A stretch of 64,000 nt of DNA from Zygnema cylindricum (taxonomy: Eukaryota; Streptophyta; Zygnematophyceae; Zygnematales; Zygnemataceae): the NCBI GenBank assembly GCA_037447655.1, contig JBBHKE010003455.1:277453-341452 (forward strand), read 5' to 3'. Position 1 is the stretch's first letter. The number at the start of each line of letters is the position of its first letter. A program made the position numbers and the translations under genes. The notes below the pieces were generated by a model, which saw nothing but the letters and a program-made list of their open reading frames with translations, had not been told where the DNA came from and did no database searches. Of this stretch, positions 24,412 to 36,249 are shown one piece after another.

Positions 24412-25089
24412 GGTAGAGTTTTGTCGATATCCAATATGTCCCTATTTTGGCTTATAACTACACTACAGTACAGTACTGTACTGGTAAGGTAAGGTACAGT
24501 ACTGTAGTTATAGGCATATTATACTCGGAAAACACGCTTAGTCGTAAAATACGCATAGTACGAGGCGACAAGATATACGTTTACACCCTAGTTGTTCAAT
24601 ACGCACGTTTTTTTCATTTTTTCCAGTTTCTACGTATTGTACTTGACTTTTAAAAAATACGCAAAAAAACGTCTACTGTAAACTGAAACTGACATTTTAC
24701 GGCAACTAATAAACAAAATACTGTAATTGTTAGATTTTCTACGGAAACTGTACAGTAGTTAACAAAAAAGATTCGAAGCACGTATCCGTACTTTCTATTA
24801 AGTAAACCGAACAGAATGTACATGGATTGTACGTGAAAATAATGTGACCTCTACAAATATTTCCAAAAAGAGACGCTGCGGCGTCACACTATTTGAGCGT
24901 CGTGAGTTCAAATTTTGTACGGGCGTCTTCTTCAAATTTCGAAAAGAAGCCTCCATTGTTACTTGAACAGCTGGACGCGAAAAGGGAGGGAGGGAGGGAG
25001 GGAGGGAGAGAGAGAGAGAAGGGGGAAGCGGCTAAGAGAGGTGGAAAGAGGGGGAGGGAGAGAGGGGGAAAGAGGTGGAGGGAGAGAGG

Positions 25090-25150
<61 letters not shown>

Positions 25151-25185
25151 TGTGCAAAAAAACAGGACTCGGGCTCGAAATGTAC
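24412..25185. other. Intergenic or intron, inverted repeats and GA microsatellite
   Basis: Starts with the inner part of the hAT-like end. An inverted repeat at about 24451-24512 pairs TACAGTACTGTA-type blocks around a short spacer. A GGGA/GA-rich tract runs from about 24985 to 25148 and ends in an almost pure (GA)n. On the minus strand this stretch follows the 5' splice site of the exonuclease III-like exon, but I see no second exon in it. Confidence 0.6.
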
Positions 25186-25806
25186 CTGGATAGCGATTAC
25201 GTCCGGATCAATTTTTTTTACAAATTCGAAAAATTCGTCGCGATCATTTTTTAATCGCAAATAAAAACTATTTGCATTCCACGACATAAATTTGCACGGG
25301 GATTTGGTATCAAAAATAATTTTTTCTTCGCTGCCCGGATCCTGAAAACTTTTGCTTTTTTTCCCAAAAATATCCATAAAACTCTTGGTCACCTTCAATT
25401 CGCTTCCGTCTCCGGATCCTTTTACATTTTCTTCGTCGTTTTTTCTCCTATTTTCTTCACAAATTACCTCACTCTCTTCTACCAGTTTTATTTCCTCTTT
25501 TCTTTCCACCCAAATTTTTTCCTCATTTTTCAAAACCCCATTTCTTTCCTCCTTTCTATTTCCCCCATTTTTTTCTTCATTTTTTGCCCCATTTTTTTCT
25601 TCGAAACATTCGGTTTTTTTTTCCTTCCCAACTCTCTCATCCAGAATTTCCTCAATTTCCGCGCAATTTCCTCTCAAACACTGATTCCCGGGATCCCCCG
25701 CATTTCCCGGAGTGCCACGTGGCAATGCAGGTTTTGTCGTTTTCTGTTTTTTGAGAGAATCCTCCCGCGTAATGGGCTGATAAAACCGCTTCATCAAGTC
25801 TGCCAC
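25186..25806 (-). CDS. Exonuclease III/AP-endonuclease-like protein, first exon only
   Basis: Minus-strand exon of 207 codons. The beginning (MADL, then 'MKRFYQPI') and the end ('KFMSWNANSFYLRLKND', then 'FFEFVKKIDPDVIAIQ') match the plant family of exonuclease III-like endonuclease/exonuclease/phosphatase proteins. N in WNAN and the final Q belong to the metal-binding N-terminal motifs of the fold. The first conserved Glu-containing motif should come from the next exon. Between them is a long lysine- and glutamate-rich, low-complexity linker. The exon stops at ATCCAG followed by GT (25185-25184), phase 0. The start may be Met1 or Met5 (25794), the latter agreeing with the family. No later exon is found down to the Copia element or beyond it, so the gene is truncated, or its exons lie outside or past the TE block. 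Confidence 0.7.
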
Positions 25807-26074
25807 GTGGCAAATGACGTGTCAAAACACGTAACACATCCAGTCCTGATCTGCCACGTGGCAGAAAAGATAGAGAGACAGGTGGAGTGGAGGGAGAAGG
25901 AGAGAGAATAGGACAGTGGGGAGGGAATCAGGCTTCAGAGATCTTGGCGTTGAAACGTGCCACGTGGCATCTGGCGATTACGTGTACATCAAGTTTATAA
26001 AGAGAAAAAAATTGCCACGTGGGGAGTCGGTCACCATGTGGGAAACGTGGCGAGATGGAGGGTGACACGTGGCA
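25713..26074. promoter_or_regulatory. G-box array at the exonuclease III-like gene
   Basis: Four perfect 12-bp palindromes TGCCACGTGGCA at 25713, 25801, 25852 and 25958, plus TGCCACGTGGGG at 26013 and TGACACGTGGCA at 26063. ACGTG words also lie at 25816-25830. The first is in the coding exon, the second straddles the start region, and the rest lie upstream on the minus strand. CACGTG is the binding site of plant bZIP and bHLH factors. Regulation of this gene by such factors is inferred from position. Confidence 0.75.
25994..26001 (-). promoter_or_regulatory. Possible TATA box
   Basis: TTTATAAA within the G-box array, about 190 bp upstream of the minus-strand start codon. The word is palindromic, so orientation comes only from the gene. 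Confidence 0.35.
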
Positions 26075-26112
26075 AAAAAAGTCATGATGACCGCGATTCG
26101 CTCTCCGTACAG

Positions 26113-26617
26113 TACACCGCGAATCGTAATTAGAGTAAATTACTCTAATTCGGTCGCTCGAAATTTCGACTCTATCACATGAAATAGAGTAGACGATTCT
26201 AATTTTTTCATTATTCTATTTAAGGTAAATTTTAATTAGCATTTTCAATTCTAATATTGTTTAGTTTTAAATAGTGTGGAATACGGACGACCTCCGATCG
26301 TGCAAAATTGTACTTTATGTATAAATAAAGTACAAATAACGATTTAAAACAGGCCGTTATCATGTAACTGCGTTTTAACAAACCGCGTAGTGCAAACGTC
26401 ATAGTGAAGATAAACTGTACGTTTTTCCAAATTCTGTACAAATACCTTATTTACAGTAGAGGATATTAACGTGCCAAATTAGAGTACACCGCATAAATTA
26501 GAGTAAATTCCTTTCTGAAACAGTTCTATCACATAAATTAGAGTAAGTTACTCTAATTATTTTTTTCTCTTTTTTTACTCTAATTTTTTCATTACTCTAA
26601 TTACGATGCGCGGTGTA
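26113..26617. mobile_element. Tc1/mariner-like MITE, 505 bp
   Basis: TA-flanked within GTAC at both ends, left CACCGCGAATCGTAATTAG, right ATTACGATGCGCGGTG. Its first 60 bases are almost the same as the MITE at 16105, making the two close relatives. Non-coding. Confidence 0.9.
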
Positions 26618-27240
26618 CATGTTCAATTCATTATTTTTAAATGTACGGATTTGTACGGAAAAAAACTTTAACGTTTTTTACGATTTTTTCAAATCGACCT
26701 CTCCAGTTTCTACTTATTGTACGCGTGTTCGAAACGTGCGTAAAATACGTTTTGAACAACTATGGTTTACACCATAGTTTAAAAAGTAGGCGTTTCTATT
26801 GTAGGCCTTTTGTAGGCGCCTTTATCGTAAGTTGTGTTATGGGTTTTTCATGTGATCTTCTTAGATCACTACGTTTATCAGAGACCGTTCGATCCTCCGA
26901 ATCCGACGGTTTAAATAAAAATACCTCAAAACTCACAGAAAAATATTTTTTTGTCCGAATGTTTTTCAAAATTTAGACATGACGTTTAATTTTCTATCGA
27001 TCGATGTGCAACTCAACCCTGTTACTATTTTTTTCATTTCGCGACCAATACAATATGGGTCTTAAGGTCATATTGTATGTTTTGCGTACAACAGGCATAT
27101 TGTATGTGCCTACTTTAACCTACTTTTGAACTATGGTTTACACATGTTTTCGCACTTTTAGTTTACGCATTTGGCATTTTGAAGTTTAAATTTGTTCGGC
27201 ATTCTGCCGCACCAATTCTGCAATTTTGTAGCAGTTGTGA
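26618..27240. other. Intergenic, no gene
   Basis: GTAC- and TACG-rich DNA. 26690-26770 resembles 24560-24650 (CAGTTTCTAC, TATTGTACG and AACAAC blocks). A 111-codon frame at 26641 has no family match. Confidence 0.5.
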
Positions 27241-27255
27241 CTGAAGAATGGTATT

Positions 27256-27424
27256 TAGGGTTTCTTAGGGTTTCTTTAAAGTGACAAGAAAGAAGAACTC
27301 TAAGAAGTGGAAAGACATCAGAAGGCAAGGAGAATTGCAGAACTCCAACAGAAGGACAAGTTTAGGAAAAATTGAAAGGAAACAACACAGAGAATAAGTT
27401 AAAGTAGGAAAAAAAGTAGGGTTT
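27256..27424 (+). promoter_or_regulatory. Three telo-boxes upstream of DDX54
   Basis: TAGGGTTT (reverse of AAACCCTA) at 27256-27263, 27266-27273 and 27417-27424, 246 to 78 bases before the start codon. In plants this motif marks promoters and leaders of ribosomal-protein and ribosome-biogenesis genes. Its use here is inferred. Confidence 0.6.
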
Positions 27425-27501
27425 ATAGAAAAATAGAGATAGAAAGGATTGAAATACGCTTAAGGAGATAAAGAACCGGTGGTTAAGGGTTTACTCTAGC
27501 C

Positions 27502-30500
27502 ATGGAAATGGACGATGATCCTGAATACAACGGCTTTTTAGACAACGGATCCATGGAAGGCGGGTTTCCTTCTACTGGAGTAATGGATTTTTCTGACGAC
27601 GCTGTAATTTCCATTTCCCAGCAAAAAAGGGAGAAAAAGAAATCCAAAAACAAAAAAAGTGGAGGATTTGAGACTTTAGGACTAAGCTTGCCAATTTTTA
27701 GAGCCATTAAGAGAAAGGGCTATCAAGTACCAACTCCAATTCAGAGGAAGACTTTGCCTTTGATTTTGGCTGGACACGACGTTGTAGCCATGGCTCGCAC
27801 AGGATCGGGAAAAACTGCGGCTTTTCTTCTTCCCATGTTGGAAAAATTAAGAGCCCACACTGCAAAAGCAGGTGCAAGAGCGGTTATCCTTTCTCCTACA
27901 AGGTATGTCACTCTCTCCCTCTCTGTCTCTCGACAAGGTATGTCACTTTTTCCGTCTCTGCCTCTCTCGTCCTCTCTGTCTCTCTCGCCCTTCCAGTTCT
28001 GTCTCACCTGGTCTGAGGTTTCCTCTCCCTTCCGTAGGTAGCATCTCTCTTAGACTCCGGGTCAATGGCTCTAGGGACCATGCTGATCACTCTTTGTGAA
28101 ACGATTCATTTCTCGGCTGTTTTTCCTTTCCCCCCTCTTTCTTTTTGTCCCTGTGTCTCAGTTGTCCTCCTTCTTACACCATTGATAACTATTAATGTTA
28201 AGACAATTATCGAGTTTTACAATTAGTTTCTGTCGTAAGTTTTGTGGCATTAATACCATAAAAAAACGACTCTCTTAGCCTTTGATTGTTTTATATTCAA
28301 GTTACAATCCCATAATGAACAATGCATGGAATAACTTTTTTTATGATAAAACGATGGCAAATTTTGCACTTATCGTAGTAGCGATTGACTCTAAGCGTAT
28401 TAGGTTCGTATTGTTGTCATATGTAGCATTCCACTTGTTAAAACGAGGATGAAATGGGGGTTAACGTTTTGAGTTGGTTAATCAAACCCGTTTCAACCAA
28501 ACACACAATTTGATTTGCGCATTTTACCAGTAAAGGTTGGTAGCGACTTTCACATTATGAAAGCAGATTAAGGTTTTATTGTTATTTCCTTCCGACCTTT
28601 TTGAATGCTACATCAATTTCCGGAAGAATCGACAAGATTTGAATGGAATTGAAAAAGTACACCGCCCATCGCTATTAGAGTTAGTGACTTATTAGTGTTG
28701 CCATTTTCTTAGAATTAACTACACTAGATTATGTTTTTGCAACGTGGCTTATTGTGGGCCACTCATTAAAATAATGTTATTAATGCTAATTTGTGATTTT
28801 GGGTAAAAAAAACTACTACTTTAGAATGAATCTCTAATAGCGATGGGCGGTGTACATTCCTTATCTTTATTAGAGATGTTGCAGTGGGAAGCACATTTTC
28901 AGGTTTTGTATGCCAGCAGCACTACTTTGCCTACTGGGGTTGCCTGAGAACCTCAAAAGCGTTTGCAAAAAGAGTATCAGCTTGTGACTTACATTTTACG
29001 CTAGATACTCCTCCTATGATACCTTTAAGCTGAGGGTTACAGCAGTGATCCCATGTTAGGTCAGAATTTGGAGAAAGTTAATTTGGGTTTTGCTATTGTC
29101 AGTGCAGAGAATTGGCGTTGCAAACGTATAAGTTTTGCCATGAGCTTGGTCGTTACACCGATCTTAGAACGGTACATTTGGTGGGAGGGGATTCTATGGA
29201 GGCACAGTTTGAAGAATTAGCAAAAAATCCGGACATTCTTATTGCGACACCTGGCAGGTTGATGCATCACCTGTCAGAGGTGGAAGGCATGTCATTAAGG
29301 AGTGTGGAGTATGTTGTTTTTGATGAAGCAGACAGGTTATTTGAGATGGGTTTTGCAGAGCAGTTGCGTCAGATCCTTCATCATATGACTGAAACCAGAC
29401 AGACACTTTTGTTTAGTGCAACCATGCCCAGATTATTGGCAGAGTTTGCAAGGGCGGGTCTGAGGGATCCCCAGCTCGTCAGACTGGATACTGACACTAA
29501 AGTTAGTCCGGACCTTAAAATGGCATTTTTCACTTTAAGGCATGAGGAGAGACCGGCTGCATTACTACACCTGTTGAGGGAGGTTATTCCAGCTGGACAG
29601 CAAACAATTGTGTTCGTTTCCACAAAGCATCACGTTGAATATCTGAACGATCTCCTGCAGGCTGAGGGCATCTCACCTTCAGTCGTCTATGGATCTATGG
29701 ATCAAACCGCTCGTAAGATCCATATTGCAAAATTCCGGGCTCGTAAAACGTTTCTTCTGATTGTGACAGATGTTGCCGCAAGAGGCATTGACATTCCACT
29801 TTTGGATAATGTAGTGAATTACGACTTTCCTCCGAAGCCGAAACTTTTTGTACATCGAGTGGGCCGGTCTGCTCGAGCTGGCAGAATGGGTACTGCTTAC
29901 TCTTTTCTTACTCCGGACGAGCTTCCATTTCTTTTAGACTTGCATTTATATTTTTCACGTCCCCTTAGGCCGGCACCTACAGAAGACGACATCGAGGCTG
30001 CCGCTAAAGGGCTAAAGGGAGAATCTCATGACAGCAATCCAGTATTGGCTGCAGTGGAAGCGGCTCTCTTGAGGGGAGAGACGGTGTATGGCCGATTTCC
30101 GCAAGCTTCATTGGATTTAGGAATGGAACGAGTTCGCGAGCTGACTGCAACTAACGACTCTATTGGAGTGTTGAATGGTGTGGCATCACGAGCTTTCCGG
30201 CTGTACATGAAGACTCGTCCAGCTGCATCAGCAGAATCTGTAATGCGGTCGAAAGGTCTTTCAAAGGAAGGTGTTCATCCCATGTTGCGACAAGTAGTGG
30301 GGAGTACGGAGGCAGCGGCAGCAGCTTTCGCTGAGCATTTGAAGAACTTTAGGTGAGGCCTCATTTTACTTGGGATGGCCGTCTGTAATTCTGTGGTTAA
30401 CTTCAAATGAAAAGGTGTTTTTTTAAAAACAGTTTTTGGAAGTCCACCTAAATGCCAGAGATGATTGTGTGGTTAATGGTGACTCTTGCACAGCTTCGAC

Positions 30501-33500
30501 CTTTTACTTGGGATAATTTACAGTAATATATATTTTTTTCACTTTTTTTTTTTTGGTGGAGGCAATGTTCACCTACCATCTGCAGCACTAACCATTACGC
30601 TAAGTGTCCTAAACACCTTTAAGGGGTTTCATACTGCTGGGTTTACAGGCCAAAGCAAACTGTTTTGGAAGCTGAAGCTGAGTCTGCAAGATCAAAAAAT
30701 AACAAGGTGAGGTTATTTTTGCGTTGCAGTTTCTTCCAGGTTGGCCAAATTGTTGGGTTGACCTACTTCAAACATATACTTTTCTGGTTTGAAGCCATTT
30801 TTGATTAAATGTCAAATTTGGAAGCCATGCCATTTTGCCACATGTTCTCACAGCAAGAGAACATCGTTGATACCGTTAGGGCTCACTTTGGATGCAGACA
30901 AAGAATAAAACGGGAAGAAAAAAACAAAACAAGTATATTTTCATGAGTTGTGTATGTCATAAATTGGCCTGAACATAACTTGTGGCAAGATTTTATGGCC
31001 CATACCCCCGATCATTGTTTCTGCTATGGGTCCTGATTTTTTCTGGTTGGGCTGTCTGTTTGGAATGTATGTTCTACTACGCAATTAACAATATTGCAAA
31101 TCGTTCCATAAGTATTGGGATAGAATTTGATTGTACTTTCTTTAAGGAATATATACACTGCTGTTCAAATTTGAAATTTGTCTAAATTCAAGCCAAACTG
31201 ATATAATTGGTCAGAATTGTGTTTGGACTAGGTTTCAATGCGCAAACGTTCATCAATAGGATTCCCACACTTGCTGTAAATTTTACAGTAATGGGCGAGT
31301 TTTACCGTAGGTGTATGGACTTCTGATGTACTAAGTACAATTTCCGCATTTTACTGCCATGCTGCAGCAAAAACATTTACAATAAATTTACGGTTGCGTA
31401 AGTGGACTTGTGAGACATATGCCATGTTTCCCTCTCACTAATGAATGAAAGGGTACGCTGCCCATCCCTGTTAGTGTTAAAAAAAAATCGGGCAGTCAAA
31501 AGTTTTTTTTTTCATCGCACGGGTTTTCGGTTTTCAATCGTGACATCACGATTGGAAGGTAAGGCCATCAGTTTCCAATTGTTTGCCCCAGGAAAAAATC
31601 CAAGAATAGGTTACGAAGTTAAACACCTTTGACTGCCCGAAAAATGCTAGCCACTAACAGCAATGGGCAGCATAGTTACCTGTGCGGCACCTCCATTCTT
31701 GCTGTAGATTTGCAGTAACGTACAAACTGGTAACATGCGCACCAGTAAATGGAAAACATAGCTATTCAGGACCAGTAAAAACAGATAATATAATTTTTTT
31801 ACCAATCATTACGCAATGTCTTCTAGATTGTCCGATGACGCAAATGTGTGAATGGGGAGAATTGAAAAAGAGCAAATTGCCTGGTTAAGAGGAAAGAATC
31901 CTCTGGAAGTCTGGAATTTCTATAATTTAGGGTACGTTTGGGCAAGAGAATTGTTGGTGGCTCGATAGTAAATGTGACTCATACAAAAACTATACTCTGA
32001 GTCGTTTGTCACTCTGAAATTCCAATAACCATCAAATGGCATTGTGGCATGCCTTTTTTAGTCTGACAGTTATTGTTCGATTTTTGTACATTTAGAACAC
32101 TGTTACTGGAGATATCACAGTAAAATTTGCAAGTGTGGCAACCCTATGAGTAAGAACAACCTCACTTAGTTTACAGAGGCAGCGGACAATCTAGAAATAA
32201 TATGCGAAATAAGCATTTAAAGTGTTTAAACATAGATTTCTGGTCATGGTGTGAAAAAGCATGATTATGACCCACACTATTGTCTACTTTTTTTTTTTTT
32301 TCACTTCTCTGACCTTGCACTTTATTTAAATCGAATTCAAAATTGTTGATGTAAAACAAACTCACATTTTACCTCCTTTTTTTTTGTTCCGAACTGTTTA
32401 ACCTTTCTACGAGTGGAACAATTGTGTATGCTGATTTGATATTTGTCAAATATGCAATTTGTTAGGCATTGCTCTTCTTTCTGGGCATCAGCAATTGACA
32501 CTTAAACTTACGTTTTTTTGGCAGTTCAAGGTGGATATTGCGAGTGAAGTGATGCGTAAAAAACGAGAAGTTCATTCTGAGGCGATTGCAACAGCTCAGA
32601 GGAAAGCCCAAGAAAGGGCGTCAGTCAATGACATTGCCTCTTATGACATGGTACTTCCGCGCCCTTTGGGAATTTTTCTCTTGCCCTCCCTTAGAACCAG
32701 AGGATGTCTGCTGGTTTTCCATGGAGAGTTTAACACTTGATGGAATTTTTGTATGTTTTCCCTGGAATTACCGCACTCCATGTACATATTTTCTTTTCAA
32801 TACTCAATCATTAGTGTGGTTTAACAGTTGATGGCAAGTGGTCTGAATGCATCACGTCATTCTAAAGTGCCTGAATTGAGGATGTATTTAGCGTTGTTAT
32901 TTCGGAGTTTATGCAATTTTAATTAATTTGAACCAAGATCATATAGTATGGCCAGAATCAATAACTATGTTCTTATGTGTAGATTTCTGACGGAGAGCCT
33001 TTAAGTCTGGTGTATGCCCCAATTTATGTGGAAATCCTTTTTAAGTTTGAAGCATTGCTTATTGACAGGAAAGAGAGGATAATTCACATTCTGTTGAAGA
33101 ACCAGTACCAGTTGTGGCAAAGAAAAGGAAAAGAAAGGAAGTTGCGGAAGAGGGTGAGTAGAAAGGTTCCAAATTGTTTGGCCTGGCATTTTCATCCTGC
33201 TCTTTTTCAGGTTGTGACAACAGTCAATGGTTTATGATTAATGTGTATTTTTTTTGTTTATTCTTTCGTCTTGATTTCAAAATCAGTTATTCTCCACCAG
33301 AGGCAAGCTTAACAGAGATGCCTGATAAGTGTTATATGTTCTCATTCCATTTTTCTTCTTTTCTAAAATGCAATTGAGGTTATCTTTTATTTGTCACTGT
33401 TGGGAAGTTTTCTCAAGGATTTAATGCGTGTGTTGCAGAAAACCCAGAAAAGTTGAAGCAACCAAAAAGTTTTCGCGATGAAGAGTTTTTTATTAGCTCT

Positions 33501-35782
33501 GTTCCACAGAATAGGGTAAGCACCAGAACAAAATTCACCTTTTGCCCGCTTATATTGTTTATGTTCAGACGGAAAAGTTTTGGTCATCGGAAATTATTAA
33601 ATCTCCAATGTGAATATGAGAGAAGGAACTTCTTGTAGCCAGAGATAAGAAGTTTTAAGCTGTACTACTAAGTAAGGAGTGTTCGGGAGAGAGGTCCGTC
33701 CATCCTTATTAGAGTTAAAGGATTTTTTTCGTCAGTCAAAGGCGTCTAACTTTGTGATCGACTGTTGGATTTTTTTCCTGAGACACAAGCAATCATGGTC
33801 TTACCCTTCGATCGTAATGCGGGATTGAAAATCAGAGACTTGTGTGAAAGAAAGTATTGCCCGGAGAATGTTTAATTCTAATTATGGTGGGATAGTTGAG
33901 GTAGAATTTCTGTGAGTTGTTTAAACACTCGTGTGTGTTTTGCAGTTTGCAGAACGAAGCTTAACAATAAAAGGAGGGAGTGCGACCAAGCACGAAGGTT
34001 TTCAAAATAGTAGGTGCGTCATTTGGACTTAATGACTTTTGTAGACATCTAATGTTTGTATAGTGAATTTTTGGGCGTTTCTAAGAACTGCAGGATGAAG
34101 GAAGAGGTATATGGTAATATTGCATTATTATTTTTTGTCATAAAGTCTCACCGTCCAGTCCTTTTGGTTCTTTTTTTTCCAAGTGAATTCATCAATGTGG
34201 GTATTTTATGTTGAAGATTTTTAGCAATATGAAGCACTTCGTTTTATGTGATTATCTACCGTTATGTGATGCTTTCTGTAACGAATATCAAATGACCTAA
34301 GGATTGGTTATGTATTTCATGTGTGTCACCTTTTTATATCCCATATTGAAATAAGCCGGACTGTGTGTGTGTTTCTTGCGGAAATATTTTTGTAGAACTT
34401 CTACTCTTAACTTCTTCTATCCCCTGATTTAGTTTTCCATGTACATGACTAGTTAAGGCAAGGAAATGCAGAGCTTATTATTGAAGGCACTGAGGTATTG
34501 GGGATTTCGGGGTTTGGGTTAACAGATTAGATGCAGAAGTTTTGGATCTTGTCCCGGAAGACGCCGAGGGGGTGAAGCAAACTCGATCGAGTTATCAATG
34601 GGATAAGGTGGGTTCAAGGAGGGAAGTTATGGCGAGGGCCAGAAATGAGAAATGTTTGGAAATATAGGGCAACGAGAAGTTATAACGTTTAATTTTGAGG
34701 TTTAATTTTGTTGTCAGAGGAATTTGTTAAATAGTGGGATGATCAGGTTCTGGTTAGTTTCCTTCTCTAATGAAGGATATGAATATTTTGCTCATTATCG
34801 TTCGATCCTTGGGAAGTCCTTCAGGAAAGCACGGAACTTGTGTGATGGCTGGTTGATGGGACAATTTTTAATCTAAAGATTTTTGGGAAAGTTTGTCGAG
34901 TTTTTAATTATGTCTGTCTTATGATACTTTTTCAAATCACTACAATTTGGAACATGGCGTTTATGGGTACAGAAAGGCAAAAAATACGTGAAGCTCGGAA
35001 AGGGAGAAAAGATGTCAGCCACTGGGAAGGTATAATGCAACCTTGTCTTTCCTTTTTCCACATCCATTTACGAAATACAATTCGTAATTTTCACGAGGAT
35101 GAATATGGGTAATAATAATAGGATATTTTTAAGGCAAATTTTCTTGCTGAGTTCATGCTAACAAAAACAAACACCATGAATGGATTTTTGTGGTCAGATC
35201 AAGACAGAGAGTGGCGCTAAAGTGAATTCCGGCAATCGTGGCATCTACAAAAAGTGGAAGGAGAAATCGCACATGAGAGTTTCAACCGCAGGAGAAGAAA
35301 CAGGCTATGGAGATTCTAAAGGTACTTATGGTGGGCTCTCATGGGAAATACGATAGATTTCACGAAAACGTAGGTCTTTGGAAATTGCAATTGGGAACGC
35401 TGAGGGAAAAATCATGGATCTCTCTCTCCCCCCTCCCGCCCTCCCTTCCCCCTCCCTCCCCGTCGATTTTGCCTTTTCGAAAAAAAAACTGAAAGTTCGA
35501 TAATATAGGTGTGGAATCTCTCATTCATCTCCTCCCCTCCCCTGTCTCCTTACTCTCGATGATAAAGGCAGAGCTGATATTGAGAGGCTTGGTCCTGACA
35601 TGCAGGTGGAGGGGAGAGTGGAGGAGGGGGGAGAGGGAGAGGCGGTAGGAGAGGAGGGAAGGCATCGGGAAGGGTTCCAAATGCCCATGTGAGGGACGAG
35701 TTGAAAAGCATCGATGAGGTTCGAAAACGTCGACAAAAAGCTTCCATGCGAGGGGGGAAAGGAGGGGGAGGGAGAGGAGGGA

Positions 35783-35826
<44 letters not shown>

Positions 35827-35943
35827 GGGGGAGGAGGCGGTAGAGGTGGCAACGGAGGGGGAAGGGGAAAGGGGGGAGGTGGAACCGGTGGTAGCAGCGG
35901 GAGAGGTAGGGGAGGAAAGGGGGGAAGGGGGGGGAGAAGGTAA
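27502..35943 (+). CDS. DDX54: ATP-dependent RNA helicase DDX54/Dbp10
   Basis: DEAD-box helicase of the DDX54/Dbp10 family, a nucleolar factor for 60S subunit assembly. My exon model: 27502-27902, 29108-30352, 30649-30706, 32525-32650, 33069-33153, 33439-33515, 33946-34013, 34526-34607, 34973-35029, 35198-35321, 35606-35943. All introns are GT-AG, all phases fit, and the total is 886 codons, close to the human protein. Exon 1 has the Q motif ([10 protein letters not shown]) and Walker A (ARTGSGKT). Exon 2 has PTRELALQ (across the junction), TPGRL, DEAD, SAT, the [11 protein letters not shown] motif and [10 protein letters not shown]. Later exons hold '[10 protein letters not shown]', 'YQWDK', '[20 protein letters not shown]' and the C-terminal '[19 protein letters not shown]', all family signatures. 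The tail is glycine-rich and crosses a 41-G run, so the length after it is unsure. Introns carry MITEs. Confidence 0.93.
27898..27948 (+). other. Duplicated 5' splice site of DDX54 intron 1
   Basis: ACAAGGTATGTCACT occurs at 27898-27912 and again at 27933-27947. The first donor (GT at 27903) keeps the family frame PTR|EL. The second (GT at 27938) would add 35 bases and shift the frame. Confidence 0.75.
28658..28854. mobile_element. MITE in DDX54 intron 1, 197 bp
   Basis: TA-flanked inside GTAC, ends TACACCGCCCATCGCTATTAG-like and AATAGCGATGGGCGGTG. A subfamily with GCCCATCG in place of GCGAATCG. Near-perfect terminal repeats of about 22 bp suggest a fairly young copy. Confidence 0.9.
31454..31674. 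mobile_element. MITE in DDX54 intron 3, 221 bp
   Basis: TA-flanked, left end TACGCTGCCCATCCCTGTTAG, right end CTAACAGCAATGGGCAGC. A second inverted pair further in (CGGGCAGTCAAA and TTTGACTGCCCG) makes a long stem. Confidence 0.85.
33690..33740. mobile_element. Truncated MITE end in DDX54 intron 6
   Basis: GTCCGTCCATCCTTATTAGAG followed by TCAGTCAAAGGCG matches one end of the MITE at 31454. No second end was found, so it is a fragment. Confidence 0.45.
35785..35825 (+). repeat. Run of 41 G within the last DDX54 exon
   Basis: Uninterrupted 41-base G run between GGAGA-type repeats. It lies in coding sequence as a glycine stretch. As written the frame stays open to the TAA at 35941-35943, but homopolymers of this length are error-prone and unstable, so the real frame after it is uncertain. 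Confidence 0.9.
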
Positions 35944-36249
35944 AAAAACACTCGTTTGTTTTTGTTTTTCTTTTCTGTAAAAGATGTTGGATGGAGTGAA
36001 GGCGATTGTAGTCTTTCACTTTTTAAGGAAATTTTTGGAAAAGCAAATGTTGATGTTCCTGGAAATGGTTTTGCCTCCTAGTGTTGTGTATCGGTAAGCA
36101 TTTACCGATAACCGATATGGACCATTTTTCGGGTTCCCGATAATCGATATATTGGCTCGATATATCGTTATCGGTCTTATCGCCGATAAGTAACCGATAA
36201 TATCGGGTACTTATCGGCGATAACACCGATAACGATAACTATCGGCGAT

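Noticed and set aside
24915-25193. Arg/Glu/Gly-rich plus-strand frames
   Set aside because: Products of the GA microsatellite opposite the exonuclease III-like intron.
35525-36019. Long minus-strand proline-rich open frames opposite the last DDX54 exon
   Set aside because: They are the complement of the G-rich, glycine-coding tail. The plus strand has conserved DDX54 motifs in phase with ten upstream exons.
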